Made by a program: the position numbers and the translations under genes. From NCBI GenBank assembly GCA_003818595.1, contig RPQV01000163.1, forward strand, positions 1-7,349: DNA of 7,349 nt, given 5' to 3'. This document shows positions 1 to 7,154 of the stretch, in pieces (the stretch's first letter is position 1; each line of letters starts with the position of its first letter). The notes under the pieces were generated by a model. It saw only the letters and a program-made list of their open reading frames with translations. It was not told where the DNA came from and searched no databases. This DNA is from Calditrichota bacterium (GTDB lineage: Bacteria > Zhuqueibacterota > Zhuqueibacteria > Residuimicrobiales > Krinioviventaceae).

Positions 1-251
1 CGCGCGGCAGAATCCCACGCGCTCCACGGCAAAAACAAATCCGAGTCGAATTGAAAATTATTGCTGCTCTCTTTTCGTCATTGATCTTTTCATGGCTGCA
101 TAATGTTCAGTCCTTTAATTTATTGAGCTATGCCCCTTTGTATCGCTTGATTATGGGAATTCTTTTTTGTATTCTCTATGAGTTCAGAGGGCTGGGCATT
201 GTTGTATGGACGCATAGCCTTTATGATGTTTTTGTGATTTTGTATCGGTGA
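1..251 (+). CDS. CPBP-family intramembrane metalloprotease-like protein, C-terminal fragment
   Basis: The reading frame is open from the left edge (first full codon at 3) to TGA at 249-251, so this is the 3' end of a longer gene; a TTG at 51 is internal, not the start. CPBP (CAAX protease and bacteriocin-processing, also called Abi) proteins are polytopic membrane proteins with three conserved motifs: EExxxR, FxxxH and HxxxN/D. Here FSWLH supplies FxxxH at about 87-101 and HSLYD supplies HxxxD at about 213-227, inside hydrophobic segments separated by a short loop. The first visible residues, Arg-Gly, lie 32 residues before the motif-2 His, about where the Arg of EExxxR is expected, so the first glutamates probably fall just outside the window. 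Members process prenylated proteins or peptides, act in bacteriocin self-immunity, or are of unknown role; the substrate here cannot be inferred. mltG starts 6 bases after the stop. Family assignment is fairly good; proteolytic activity is inferred. Confidence 0.72.
   Translation, partial: RGRIPRAPRQKQIRVELKIIAALFSSLIFSWLHNVQSFNLLSYAPLYRLIMGILFCILYEFRGLGIVVWTHSLYDVFVILYR
247..251 (+). promoter_or_regulatory. Shine-Dalgarno-like site for mltG
   Basis: GGTGA, which can pair with the 3' end of 16S rRNA, lies 6 bases before the TTG at 258 and overlaps the stop codon of the upstream gene. It is the main support for using TTG 258 as the start, and suggests termination of the upstream gene is coupled to initiation of mltG. 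Confidence 0.45.
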
Positions 252-257
252 ACAAGT

Positions 258-1301
258 TTGAGTCGGTTGAAAAAAATATACAAATTACTCTTGATCTTGC
301 TGCCGGTGAGTGTGGCAGCAGCGTTTTTCCTCGTGTATATCATCTATTGGCCTTTTGTCCCATCAGGTGAACAATCGGCTGACATTTTGGTGCGTTGGGG
401 GGCGAACCTCACCACGGTGGCGCAGCAACTCGAACATAAAGGCGTCATCCGCAGTGCTGATCAATTCATTTTCACCGCGCGATGGTTTGACCAAACGAAA
501 AAGCTGCGGGTCGGTAAATTTGCCCTGCGACAAGGTTCTTCGAACCATGCTGTTCTCCAAGGCCTCATCAAAGGTCCACAGGCTTTCATCGCGCTCACTC
601 TGCCTGATGGGTACGATTCACGACGTTTTGCGCAAATGATTGAATCGCAGCTGGAGATTGATTCGGCACGAACCATGGCGTTGGTTCATGATCCTCACTT
701 TATCGCTGAAATGGGAATTCAGGCGTCTTCTCTGGAAGGTTATCTTTTCCCTGAGACCTATTACATGACTTTTGGTCTGAAGGCAGAGCAAGTGCTCAAG
801 TTATTGGTCGCCCAATTCAAAGAAAATCTGCCGGATTCAGTCATCCGCTTGGGAGTGTCGAAGGGGATGGACCTCAATCAAATCGTTACGCTGGCCTCCA
901 TCATTGAGGGAGAGGCGATGGTGGAAGAAGAAAAACCGGTGATTTCCTCGGTTTATCATAATCGACTGAAAATGGGCATGAAGCTCCAGGCTGATCCGAC
1001 CATCCAATATATTCTGCCGGAGGGACCTCGTCGTTTACTCAGGCGGGATTTATCCATCGAATCACCGTACAACACCTATCTCTATCCAGGATTGCCACCC
1101 GGACCGATCAACAATCCGGGACTGAACGCGATCATCGCCGCAGTGGCGCCGGCTGATACGGATTATCTCTTTTTTGTCGCCAATGGTGACGGTACTCATT
1201 CCTTCAGTACGACCTATAGTCGACATTTACAGGCAAAACGCAGATTTGATCAAGTACGCCGCCAAGTTGAGAAAGAGGAAAAGCAGAGCCGCCATGAATA
1301 A
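258..1301 (+). CDS. mltG: Endolytic murein transglycosylase MltG (YceG-like)
   Basis: MltG is an inner-membrane lytic transglycosylase that cleaves within nascent glycan strands and is thought to set or end strand length during peptidoglycan synthesis. The 347-residue product is close to the E. coli length (about 340). Residues 1-8 are basic, 9-31 form one transmembrane anchor, about 40-105 match the LysM-like region, and the rest is the YceG catalytic domain. Visible family motifs are EGYLFPETY (160-168), LASIIEGEA (212-220) with E217 aligning with the catalytic Glu (E218 in E. coli), YHNRL (233-237), LQADPT (243-248), SPYNTYLYPGLPPGPINNPG (269-288) and HSFSTTYSRH near the C-terminus. No key residue is missing. 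TTG at 258 is chosen because it keeps the N-terminal anchor, follows a GGTGA site, and no ATG lies upstream of the membrane segment. The TAA at 1299-1301 overlaps the helicase start by 8 bases. Identification is secure; the exact start is less so. Confidence 0.96.
   Translation: MSRLKKIYKLLLILLPVSVAAAFFLVYIIYWPFVPSGEQSADILVRWGANLTTVAQQLEHKGVIRSADQFIFTARWFDQTKKLRVGKFALRQGSSNHAVLQGLIKGPQAFIALTLPDGYDSRRFAQMIESQLEIDSARTMALVHDPHFIAEMGIQASSLEGYLFPETYYMTFGLKAEQVLKLLVAQFKENLPDSVIRLGVSKGMDLNQIVTLASIIEGEAMVEEEKPVISSVYHNRLKMGMKLQADPTIQYILPEGPRRLLRRDLSIESPYNTYLYPGLPPGPINNPGLNAIIAAVAPADTDYLFFVANGDGTHSFSTTYSRHLQAKRRFDQVRRQVEKEEKQSRHE
282..350 (+). other. N-terminal transmembrane anchor of MltG
   Basis: Residues 9-31 of MltG are continuously hydrophobic and follow a basic N-terminus (R3, K5, K6, K9). 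This predicts a single-pass inner-membrane protein with its catalytic domain in the periplasm, as known for the family. Confidence 0.85.
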
Positions 1302-3498
1302 AGCAACAGACAGTAAAACATTGGCTTGGATCCTTAACGACTTGAATGACGAGCAGAGAAAAGCCGTGATTCATCTCGATGGTCCCCTGTTGATTCTCGC
1401 CGGGGCGGGAAGTGGAAAAACCCGCGTTTTGACCTATCGCATCGCTCATATCATCGCTTCCGGCAAAGCGGAACCCGGACAAATACTGGCCATGACGTTC
1501 ACCAATAAAGCGGCAGGAGAGATGCGTGAACGCGTCCATCAACTGACGCCGGAATCCGTCTCGACCATGTGGGTGGGAACCTTTCATTCCCTTTTTGCGC
1601 GGCTGTTACGGCGGGAAGCGGAGCGACTCGGATATTCCTCCAGTTTTACCATTTATGATAGTGACGATCAGCAGACGCTCATCAAATTGATCCAACAGGA
1701 TATGCAGGTATCGACGCAGCAATATCCTCCCAAACTCATTGCCTATTCAATCAGTCGTGCGAAAAATGCTCTCATGTCTCCTGCTGATTTCCAGAAGAGC
1801 GCTCAAAGCCCTGTTGACGAAATCGTCGCCAGGATATTTCCAGAGTACAATCGTCGGCTGCGTCAAAATAATGCGATGGATTTTGATGATTTGTTGATCA
1901 AACCGTTGGAGTTGTTTCAGCTTTATCCGCTCATCAAAGAGTATTATCAGGATCGTTTCCGCTTTATCCTGGTTGACGAATACCAGGACACCAATCGAGC
2001 GCAATACTTGGTTTTGAAGGAATTGGCAGACAAATACAAGAATATCTGCGTCGTCGGTGATGACGATCAGTCGATCTACCGTTGGCGCGGGGCTGAACTG
2101 CGCAACATTCTCGAATTCGAAAGGGATTATTCTAATTGTGCCAAATATCGCCTGGAACAAAATTATCGTTCGACGCCGGCAATCCTTGGGTTGGCTCATT
2201 CGGTGGTCATCAACAATACGCAACGGCACGCTAAGAAACTGTGGACGGCGAAAAAAGACGGCGAGTTGGTGACACTTTTGTCTGTTTATGACGCCCATGA
2301 AGAGGCTCGAGTGATTGTTGATAAAATCAGCAGTGAGTTCCGTTCAGGTGATCGTCGATTTGGCGATTTTGCAATTCTGTATCGTATCAATGCCCAATCC
2401 CGCGTACTCGAAGAGGGCTTGCGGTTGGAGGGAATTCCTTATATCATTGTCGGCGGCATCAAGTTTTATGAGCGCAAGGAGATCAAGGATGTTCTGGCTT
2501 ATCTTCGGGTGCTGGTCAATCCGGCCGATAATGTGAGCCTCAAACGCATTATCAACTACCCCACGCGCGGATTGGGAGACAGCACTCTGCAGAAAGTGGA
2601 GAAATTCGCCCGGGAAAAGCAACAGAGCCTCTTTATCTCACTTGAAATGGTTCATGAGATATCCGGTTTGCCGACCAAAACTGTTGAGCGGCTGCGAAAT
2701 TTCGTTGAACTGATCAAACGATATCGTCAGCTCATCGGCGCAGTTTCCCCGTACGAATTGGCGTCGACATTGGTGGATGAATTGGGCATTTTCCGCGAAT
2801 TCAAACAGGAAGGAACTATCGACTCAGCTTCGCGTTCTGAAAATGTGCGCGAATTGCTCGATGCAGTTCATGAATTTTCGCTGACGCATCAGGATGCATC
2901 TCTCGATTCGTATCTGCAGCAGGTCTCTCTGGTGACCGATATTGATCATTGGGATGACCGCGCCAATGCCGTCACTCTGATGACCCTGCATGCGGCCAAG
3001 GGTTTGGAATTTGCCGTTGTTTTCATTACCGGATTGGAGGATGGTCTTTTCCCCTTGTCGCGCAGCCTTGAAAATCCGCATGATTTAGAGGAAGAACGCC
3101 GGTTATTTTACGTTGGTGCCACGCGCGCAAAGGATAAACTCTATCTCCTGTGGGCAAAGAACCGTAAAAGATTTGGTGAAACCCGCAGCTACAAATCGCG
3201 CTTTTTAAAAGAAATTGATCTGCAGTTTGTGGAATCTCAGGAGAGTTATCGCCTGCAACGCGCTCATCTTGATCAAACGAAAATCAACTGGAGCGGGGAA
3301 GAGATGCCGGCGTATGAAGATTTTTCACAAGAGTATCCTGACTTTACTCCTGGACTGCGGGTTCGGCATGAAAAATTCGGCAAAGGCACTATTCTGAAGG
3401 TTGAGGCTTCGACAGGCGGTACGAAATTAGTGGTTTTATTCGATCATGGAGGCCCAAAACGATTGGTATTGCCTTATGCCAAATTGGAGATTTTATAA
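1294..3498 (+). CDS. pcrA: ATP-dependent DNA helicase PcrA/UvrD (superfamily 1A)
   Basis: A 3'-5' SF1A helicase acting in nucleotide excision repair, removal of recombinase filaments and resolving transcription-replication conflicts. The 734-residue product has the usual length, and all helicase motifs are intact: Q motif LNDEQRKAV (17-25), Walker A AGAGSGKT (36-43), Ia TFTNKAAGEM (68-77), Ib GTFHS (95-99), II VDEYQDTN (227-234), III VVGDDDQSIYRWRGA (253-267), IV LEQNYRS (287-293), V with TLHAAKGLEF (564-573), VI LFYVGATRAKDKLY (604-617). Residues 685-734 match the C-terminal Tudor-like fold of PcrA (RHEKFGKGTI, then LVVLFDHGG), which binds RNA polymerase in studied members. The open frame runs further upstream, but ATG 1294 is preferred: it places the Q motif at the usual distance, whereas the extension lies inside mltG. 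No good Shine-Dalgarno site precedes it (GAGGA at 1275-1279 is 14 bases away), so coupling to mltG by the 8-base overlap is likely. PcrA and UvrD cannot be strictly separated from sequence alone; the C-terminal domain occurs in both. Confidence 0.96.
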   Translation: MNKATDSKTLAWILNDLNDEQRKAVIHLDGPLLILAGAGSGKTRVLTYRIAHIIASGKAEPGQILAMTFTNKAAGEMRERVHQLTPESVSTMWVGTFHSLFARLLRREAERLGYSSSFTIYDSDDQQTLIKLIQQDMQVSTQQYPPKLIAYSISRAKNALMSPADFQKSAQSPVDEIVARIFPEYNRRLRQNNAMDFDDLLIKPLELFQLYPLIKEYYQDRFRFILVDEYQDTNRAQYLVLKELADKYKNICVVGDDDQSIYRWRGAELRNILEFERDYSNCAKYRLEQNYRSTPAILGLAHSVVINNTQRHAKKLWTAKKDGELVTLLSVYDAHEEARVIVDKISSEFRSGDRRFGDFAILYRINAQSRVLEEGLRLEGIPYIIVGGIKFYERKEIKDVLAYLRVLVNPADNVSLKRIINYPTRGLGDSTLQKVEKFAREKQQSLFISLEMVHEISGLPTKTVERLRNFVELIKRYRQLIGAVSPYELASTLVDELGIFREFKQEGTIDSASRSENVRELLDAVHEFSLTHQDASLDSYLQQVSLVTDIDHWDDRANAVTLMTLHAAKGLEFAVVFITGLEDGLFPLSRSLENPHDLEEERRLFYVGATRAKDKLYLLWAKNRKRFGETRSYKSRFLKEIDLQFVESQESYRLQRAHLDQTKINWSGEEMPAYEDFSQEYPDFTPGLRVRHEKFGKGTILKVEASTGGTKLVVLFDHGGPKRLVLPYAKLEIL
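3346..3495 (+). other. C-terminal Tudor-like domain of PcrA/UvrD
   Basis: Residues 685-734 of the helicase are a small beta-rich module with the pattern G-L-R-V-x-H-x-K-F-G-x-G-T-I, a second strand LVVLF, and the ending KRLVLPYAKLEIL. In PcrA and UvrD this disordered-linker-plus-Tudor tail contacts RNA polymerase. The linker (about 640-684) is polar and acidic, as expected. Confidence 0.8.
3486..3489 (+). promoter_or_regulatory. Possible Shine-Dalgarno site for the TPR gene
   Basis: GGAG lies inside the last helicase codons, 10 bases before ATG 3500. It is short and slightly far, but is the only purine-rich site upstream and supports ATG 3500 over an in-frame ATG at 3446, which would put 18 extra residues before the signal peptide. 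Confidence 0.4.
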
Positions 3499-3499
3499 T

Positions 3500-3571
3500 A
3501 TGAAAAGATGGAAAAGCCTGGAACGTCAGTGCCTTTTTATTCTTTTTTTATTAACCGGTTGTCTCTTCGCC
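3500..3571 (+). other. Signal peptide with both a lipobox and a signal peptidase I-like site
   Basis: Residues 1-24 have a charged start (K2, R3, K5, R9, with E8), a hydrophobic core 12-18, then LTGC at 18-21, which fits the lipobox consensus with Cys21 as the lipidated residue. Three residues on, LFA before Gln25 fits a signal peptidase I site. Export is well supported; whether the mature protein is a lipoprotein or soluble in the periplasm is not settled by the sequence. Confidence 0.75.
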
Positions 3572-6500
3572 CAACAGACGACGGTTGAAGAAGAGGAAGA
3601 ATATCGATTTGCGATTGAATTGGAGAACAAAGCCTTGTTCGATCTGGCAGCGTTGCAACTCCATCGTCTGGCTGAAAAATATCCGCAGAGTATTCGAACG
3701 CCCGAAGTACTGTTTCGAGCCGGTCAAAATTATGAACGCTGCGACAGCCTTTATAAAGCATCGCAGGTTTTTTTAAGCCTGTTGTTGAAATATCCCGAGT
3801 CAGCACTTGTTGACGCAGCGCAATTTTCAAGAGCAAAATTATTGGGCAAGAATAAACAACACCTTGATGCCGCCTATGCTTTTGATCGCGTCAAAATATT
3901 GTCGCCTAAAAGTACGATGATCCCGGAAGCGCAGATTCAGGCGGCGCAACACTATTTTCTCGTCAATGAATTTCAAAAGTCTTTGGATGCAGCCTATTAT
4001 GTTCTTGAGAACTATAAAACTCATCCTTTGCGTTTGCAGGCCTATTTTCAAATGTCGCAAGCCCAGGAGGCTTTGCAGGATTTTGCCGCTGCTTTAGAAA
4101 GCCTCGATCGAATCATCGGAGAGAAAATCGAGGATGAATTTGCCGCTTCGGTTTATGTCGGTAAGGCGCGTCTTTTGCGCAGGATCGGGAGGTTCTCGCA
4201 AGCTGATAGTGTTTTGCAGATTTTGGTGAAAGGCAATTTCGCCGGCGCCATCGTTGCCGCTGCGGCCGAGCAGCTCGCGGGCGACATGCTCGCGCGAAAG
4301 CAATATGACGCCTGCAGTCAGTTGCTGACAACCATCACGCCCAAGATTGATGAAAAGGGAAAAGCGGTGATTCTTTTGCTGCAAGCCGATTTATTGATTC
4401 AGCGTCAGCAGTGGGCGGAGGCTCTGTCTCTTCTACGGCAAATCGATCCCGACCACCCGCGAATCGACAAGACCAGTTTTTCCTTTCGTCAGGCGATGGT
4501 GAAGAAACAACTGAACGATTTTTCCGGAGCCGCAGAACTCTATAAAAGCATCATGGCCGACAGCACAGCGGATCAGACCGTGAGGCATTATGCACTGCTT
4601 GACCAAGTCGACATGTTGGTCGCTCAAGGTCGAGCCGGGGATGGACTTCGTCTGCTGCAGGATGGTTTGCGACTTGATCCAACCAGCAGACAAAGAATTG
4701 AAATCCTTTTCAAGGCAGCCGGCATTCAGGAAACGGTTCTGAACGACTTTTACGGCGCACGGATGAATTATTCCGCAGTGATGGCTGAAGCGCCTTTTGG
4801 TAAAATGGCAGATGACGCCCAATTTCGAATCGGCGTTTGCTACGAAAAAGCCGAGCAAATGGATGATGCCCTGGCTGTTTATGAACGCTATCTCCACTAT
4901 TATCCGGGCGGTGATGATGATCTGATGTGTAGGCAAAAGCTCTCATTATATCGGCTGTTTTCGGCAGCGCTTGATTCCCAATCGAGTGAATCAGATGAGT
5001 TTGCTGCCGCCACCGAAGCTTCATTGGCCTATCGGATGGCCTTGCTCGACTTGTCTGCCTGGAAACATTTTCGACGCGCCTATGCATTTCTACAAAAAGC
5101 CCTTCAACAGGATGACGGTTCTATCGACCGAGAGACACTTTATTATTTGTCAGCGCTCTGCCTGCTCGCACAAGCGCAGCAACAGTTGTCTTCCCAACTC
5201 GACCCTTCTCAGCTTTTTCAGGAGCTGATTCAGATTGAAGAACAGATGAAGAGCGAATTTCCCGAGTCTCGTAAACTGCAGCAAGTTCTGGTTCAGCATT
5301 TAGATGCACAGATTAATGCCTTGCCCACAGTTGAACAAAAACAGTTCATTTTGACCGAATTGAACAATATTGGTACACAAACGGATATCGAGCGACGTTC
5401 TACCCTGGCATTTCATCTCGCTGAATTGGTGAATGAGGCGGATTCGACGATGATCGCGGCTTCACAACAAGTGGAGGAATTGATCCGTTTGAAACCCAAT
5501 GAGGATATTTATTCTCGAGCTCTATTTCTTCAGGCCAAGATGCTGCGTCATCAGGCGAAGGCCGATTCAGCGGTCAAATTGCTGTATGAGCTTCACAGCC
5601 GGCGTTCTCCTGCCTGGCAGATCGAAGGCACGCTGATGCTGGCCGAATTACTGGAGGAAAAAGGGGAACTGATTGACGCGCAACGTTTTTATGCCGAGAT
5701 CGCGGATCAATTTACCTATTCACGTTTTGCCGATCAGGCGCGGTACCATGTGGTTTTATTGATGCTGAAACAGGGTCAGTATCGCGAGGCTGAGATCCGG
5801 CTAAAGAGTGAGGAGAAAGCGCCTGTCCCCCCCGAATTTAAAAGATTTTATCCCCTATCACAAGGATCCGAGTCATTGTGGCTATGGGCGGAGTTGGCCA
5901 GGAAGACACGATCGCCGCAGGAGGTGATTACAGCCATGCTTGACTACTTGAGCGGCGGTCAAGTCGAACATCGTGATGAAGCACTTTTTGCCATTGCGGA
6001 AGCAGCCGAACAATTGAATCAGCAGGAAATGGCGCTGGGTTATTATGAAGAGGTGACCTCATCGGCAGTCATTGACACGTTGTCCCAAAGAGCGCTATTG
6101 AGAACTGCAGAAATCTATTTTAACCGCGGCATGTATGAACAAGCGCGGGATCGCTATGGAGAGATTATCAATCGCCTGTTCTCAGCGGATCATAAAAAAG
6201 AGGCCAAAAAATATCAGATCGTCTGCGAATATCGCCTCGGCAATACAGGACGTGCAGCGGCACTTGAAAAAGAATTCAACAAAGAATTCAATGACCGCAA
6301 TGCCGAAGCTCGATTCCTCTATGAGGCCGGATTGGCTTTTATGAGTGATAAAAACTTTGAGTCAGCGGAAAAAGCCTTCAAAACGACCAGTTCGAAATAT
6401 GATGACGTGCCTGAAGGTGCACGTGGAAATTTGGGATTGGCACAGTTGTATGTTATTCAAAATAAGACCGAGGATGCTTTGGATCGGCTGATCCAAATCA

Positions 6501-7147
6501 CTGAAAAATACACTGATGCGGAAATGGTTTCGACAGCGCTATTGAATTTAGCCAACTTTTACTATCAAAATCGACAAATTGAAAACGCCATCGCTTCGGC
6601 CTCAAAAATACTGAATCTGCAGGAAAAGGGTCCTCTGCGCGCTCAGGCAATGGATATTCTGATCAATGCTTATGATGACATTAATTTGCGCGATAAAGCG
6701 ATCGCGCTGGAGCGAGAATATATTCAGCTTTATCCGAATGAAAAAGATCTCCTCAACCGACGTATCCGCATCGGCATATTTCTCTACGGCCTGAAGGAGT
6801 ACGATCGGGCAATCAGCCATCTCAAAAGCTTAAAATCCTTGGTCAGCGCTGAAAATGAAGCGGAGGTTCAATACTGGATCGCGCGTTCCTATGCGGATGC
6901 CGGCCTGACTGAACAGGCGGTGATCGAGTTCCTCAAAGTTCGCTATCAATGCAAACCCACCAAGCTTCCTTGGGGGGTGACGGCGTTATATGAAGCAGGG
7001 CAGGGCTATCGCAAACTGGGAAACCTGAAAAAAGCACGTGAAATGTTTCAAGACGTGGTGCGCGAGAGAGGGGCTACAGATAATATCGGCCGAGCAGCGA
7101 ACAGTAAGATTCAGGAGATCGATGCTGAACTGAAACAACCATCCTGA
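3500..7147 (+). CDS. Large exported tetratricopeptide-repeat solenoid protein
   Basis: A 1215-residue protein of unknown specific function. Residues 1-24 form a signal peptide (basic start, hydrophobic core 12-20). The mature part is almost wholly amphipathic helical hairpins of TPR type, with alternating small residues and A-x-x-x-Y/F patterns, as in GVCYEKAEQMDDALAVYERY (446-465) and AGLAFMSDKNFESAEKAF (943-960). Turns ending each hairpin recur every 37 residues from 61 to 468 and again from 819 to 1189; residues 471-638 are less regular and rich in Gln and Ser. No catalytic domain, beta-barrel or second membrane segment is seen. TPR solenoids are protein-binding scaffolds; exported examples include BamD (outer-membrane assembly) and CpoB (coordination of wall synthesis with the Tol-Pal system), but no orthology to these is claimed. 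ATG 3500 is chosen because it starts directly at the signal peptide, one base after the helicase stop. A role in envelope assembly near MltG is inference only. Confidence 0.9.
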   Translation: MKRWKSLERQCLFILFLLTGCLFAQQTTVEEEEEYRFAIELENKALFDLAALQLHRLAEKYPQSIRTPEVLFRAGQNYERCDSLYKASQVFLSLLLKYPESALVDAAQFSRAKLLGKNKQHLDAAYAFDRVKILSPKSTMIPEAQIQAAQHYFLVNEFQKSLDAAYYVLENYKTHPLRLQAYFQMSQAQEALQDFAAALESLDRIIGEKIEDEFAASVYVGKARLLRRIGRFSQADSVLQILVKGNFAGAIVAAAAEQLAGDMLARKQYDACSQLLTTITPKIDEKGKAVILLLQADLLIQRQQWAEALSLLRQIDPDHPRIDKTSFSFRQAMVKKQLNDFSGAAELYKSIMADSTADQTVRHYALLDQVDMLVAQGRAGDGLRLLQDGLRLDPTSRQRIEILFKAAGIQETVLNDFYGARMNYSAVMAEAPFGKMADDAQFRIGVCYEKAEQMDDALAVYERYLHYYPGGDDDLMCRQKLSLYRLFSAALDSQSSESDEFAAATEASLAYRMALLDLSAWKHFRRAYAFLQKALQQDDGSIDRETLYYLSALCLLAQAQQQLSSQLDPSQLFQELIQIEEQMKSEFPESRKLQQVLVQHLDAQINALPTVEQKQFILTELNNIGTQTDIERRSTLAFHLAELVNEADSTMIAASQQVEELIRLKPNEDIYSRALFLQAKMLRHQAKADSAVKLLYELHSRRSPAWQIEGTLMLAELLEEKGELIDAQRFYAEIADQFTYSRFADQARYHVVLLMLKQGQYREAEIRLKSEEKAPVPPEFKRFYPLSQGSESLWLWAELARKTRSPQEVITAMLDYLSGGQVEHRDEALFAIAEAAEQLNQQEMALGYYEEVTSSAVIDTLSQRALLRTAEIYFNRGMYEQARDRYGEIINRLFSADHKKEAKKYQIVCEYRLGNTGRAAALEKEFNKEFNDRNAEARFLYEAGLAFMSDKNFESAEKAFKTTSSKYDDVPEGARGNLGLAQLYVIQNKTEDALDRLIQITEKYTDAEMVSTALLNLANFYYQNRQIENAIASASKILNLQEKGPLRAQAMDILINAYDDINLRDKAIALEREYIQLYPNEKDLLNRRIRIGIFLYGLKEYDRAISHLKSLKSLVSAENEAEVQYWIARSYADAGLTEQAVIEFLKVRYQCKPTKLPWGVTALYEAGQGYRKLGNLKKAREMFQDVVRERGATDNIGRAANSKIQEIDAELKQPS
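3602..4909 (+). other. N-terminal TPR array (about 12 hairpins, 37-residue period)
   Basis: Residues 35-470 of the exported protein. The inter-hairpin turn falls at residues 61 (YPQS), 98 (YPES), 135 (SPKS), 172 (YKTH), 209, 246, 283, 320 (near DHPRID), 357, 394 (DPTS), 431 (APFG) and 468 (YYPG), a constant step of 37. The repeats have diverged strongly in sequence, so this is a protein-level repeat and not a recent DNA duplication. Confidence 0.75.
4910..5413 (+). other. Irregular helical segment between the two TPR arrays
   Basis: Residues 471-638 keep a helical look but lose the 37-residue phase. The segment begins with a polar Ser/Glu-rich stretch (492-500) and continues with Gln-rich helices such as LLAQAQQQLSSQ (555-566). 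It may be a hinge or a set of longer helices separating two solenoid arms. No known domain is recognised. Confidence 0.5.
5414..7069 (+). other. C-terminal TPR array (about 15 hairpins)
   Basis: Residues 639-1190. Turns fall at about 667 (KPNED), 704, 741 and 778, then after a 4-residue phase shift at 819, 856, 893, 930, 967 (KYDD), 1004 (KYTD), 1041, 1078 (YPNE), 1115, 1152 and 1189. A proline-bearing loop (KAPVPPEF, 773-780) marks the shift. The last hairpin, AGQGYRKLGNLKKAREMFQD (1166-1185), is one of the most canonical TPR units in the protein. Confidence 0.75.
6269..6292 (+). repeat. Tandem 12-base duplication inside the TPR gene
   Basis: Two adjacent 12-base copies, AAAGAATTCAAC and AAAGAATTCAAT, differ only in the last base and are in frame, giving Lys-Glu-Phe-Asn twice (residues 924-931). 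This looks like a small slippage duplication at a turn between two hairpins. Confidence 0.85.
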
Positions 7148-7154
7148 TGATGCC

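Noticed and set aside
51..251. A stand-alone 66-residue membrane protein starting at TTG 51
   Set aside because: The frame is open to the left edge and the residues before 51 fit the CPBP family, including an Arg-Gly where EExxxRG is expected.
1174..1293. N-terminal 40-residue extension of the helicase frame
   Set aside because: It lies within the mltG coding region, and the Q motif sits at the normal distance from ATG 1294.
1747..2298. A 183-codon open frame on the minus strand inside pcrA
   Set aside because: It lies opposite conserved helicase motifs II to IV, and its translation resembles no family I know; it is a shadow of the coding strand.
3494..3499. Perfect TATAAT at the pcrA-TPR junction, as a promoter -10 box with TTGCCT at 3469-3474
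   Set aside because: A start about 7 bases downstream would fall after the ATG at 3500, leaving the mRNA without its start codon, and the 19-base spacer and 4-of-6 match to the -35 box are poor. It is the end of the helicase reading frame.
3446..3499. Upstream ATG giving 18 more residues on the TPR protein
   Set aside because: It overlaps the end of the helicase gene, and the extra residues would precede and disrupt a clean signal peptide.
4433..4936. A 167-codon open frame on the minus strand inside the TPR gene
   Set aside because: It is a shadow of a long coding region with no recognisable domain or start site.
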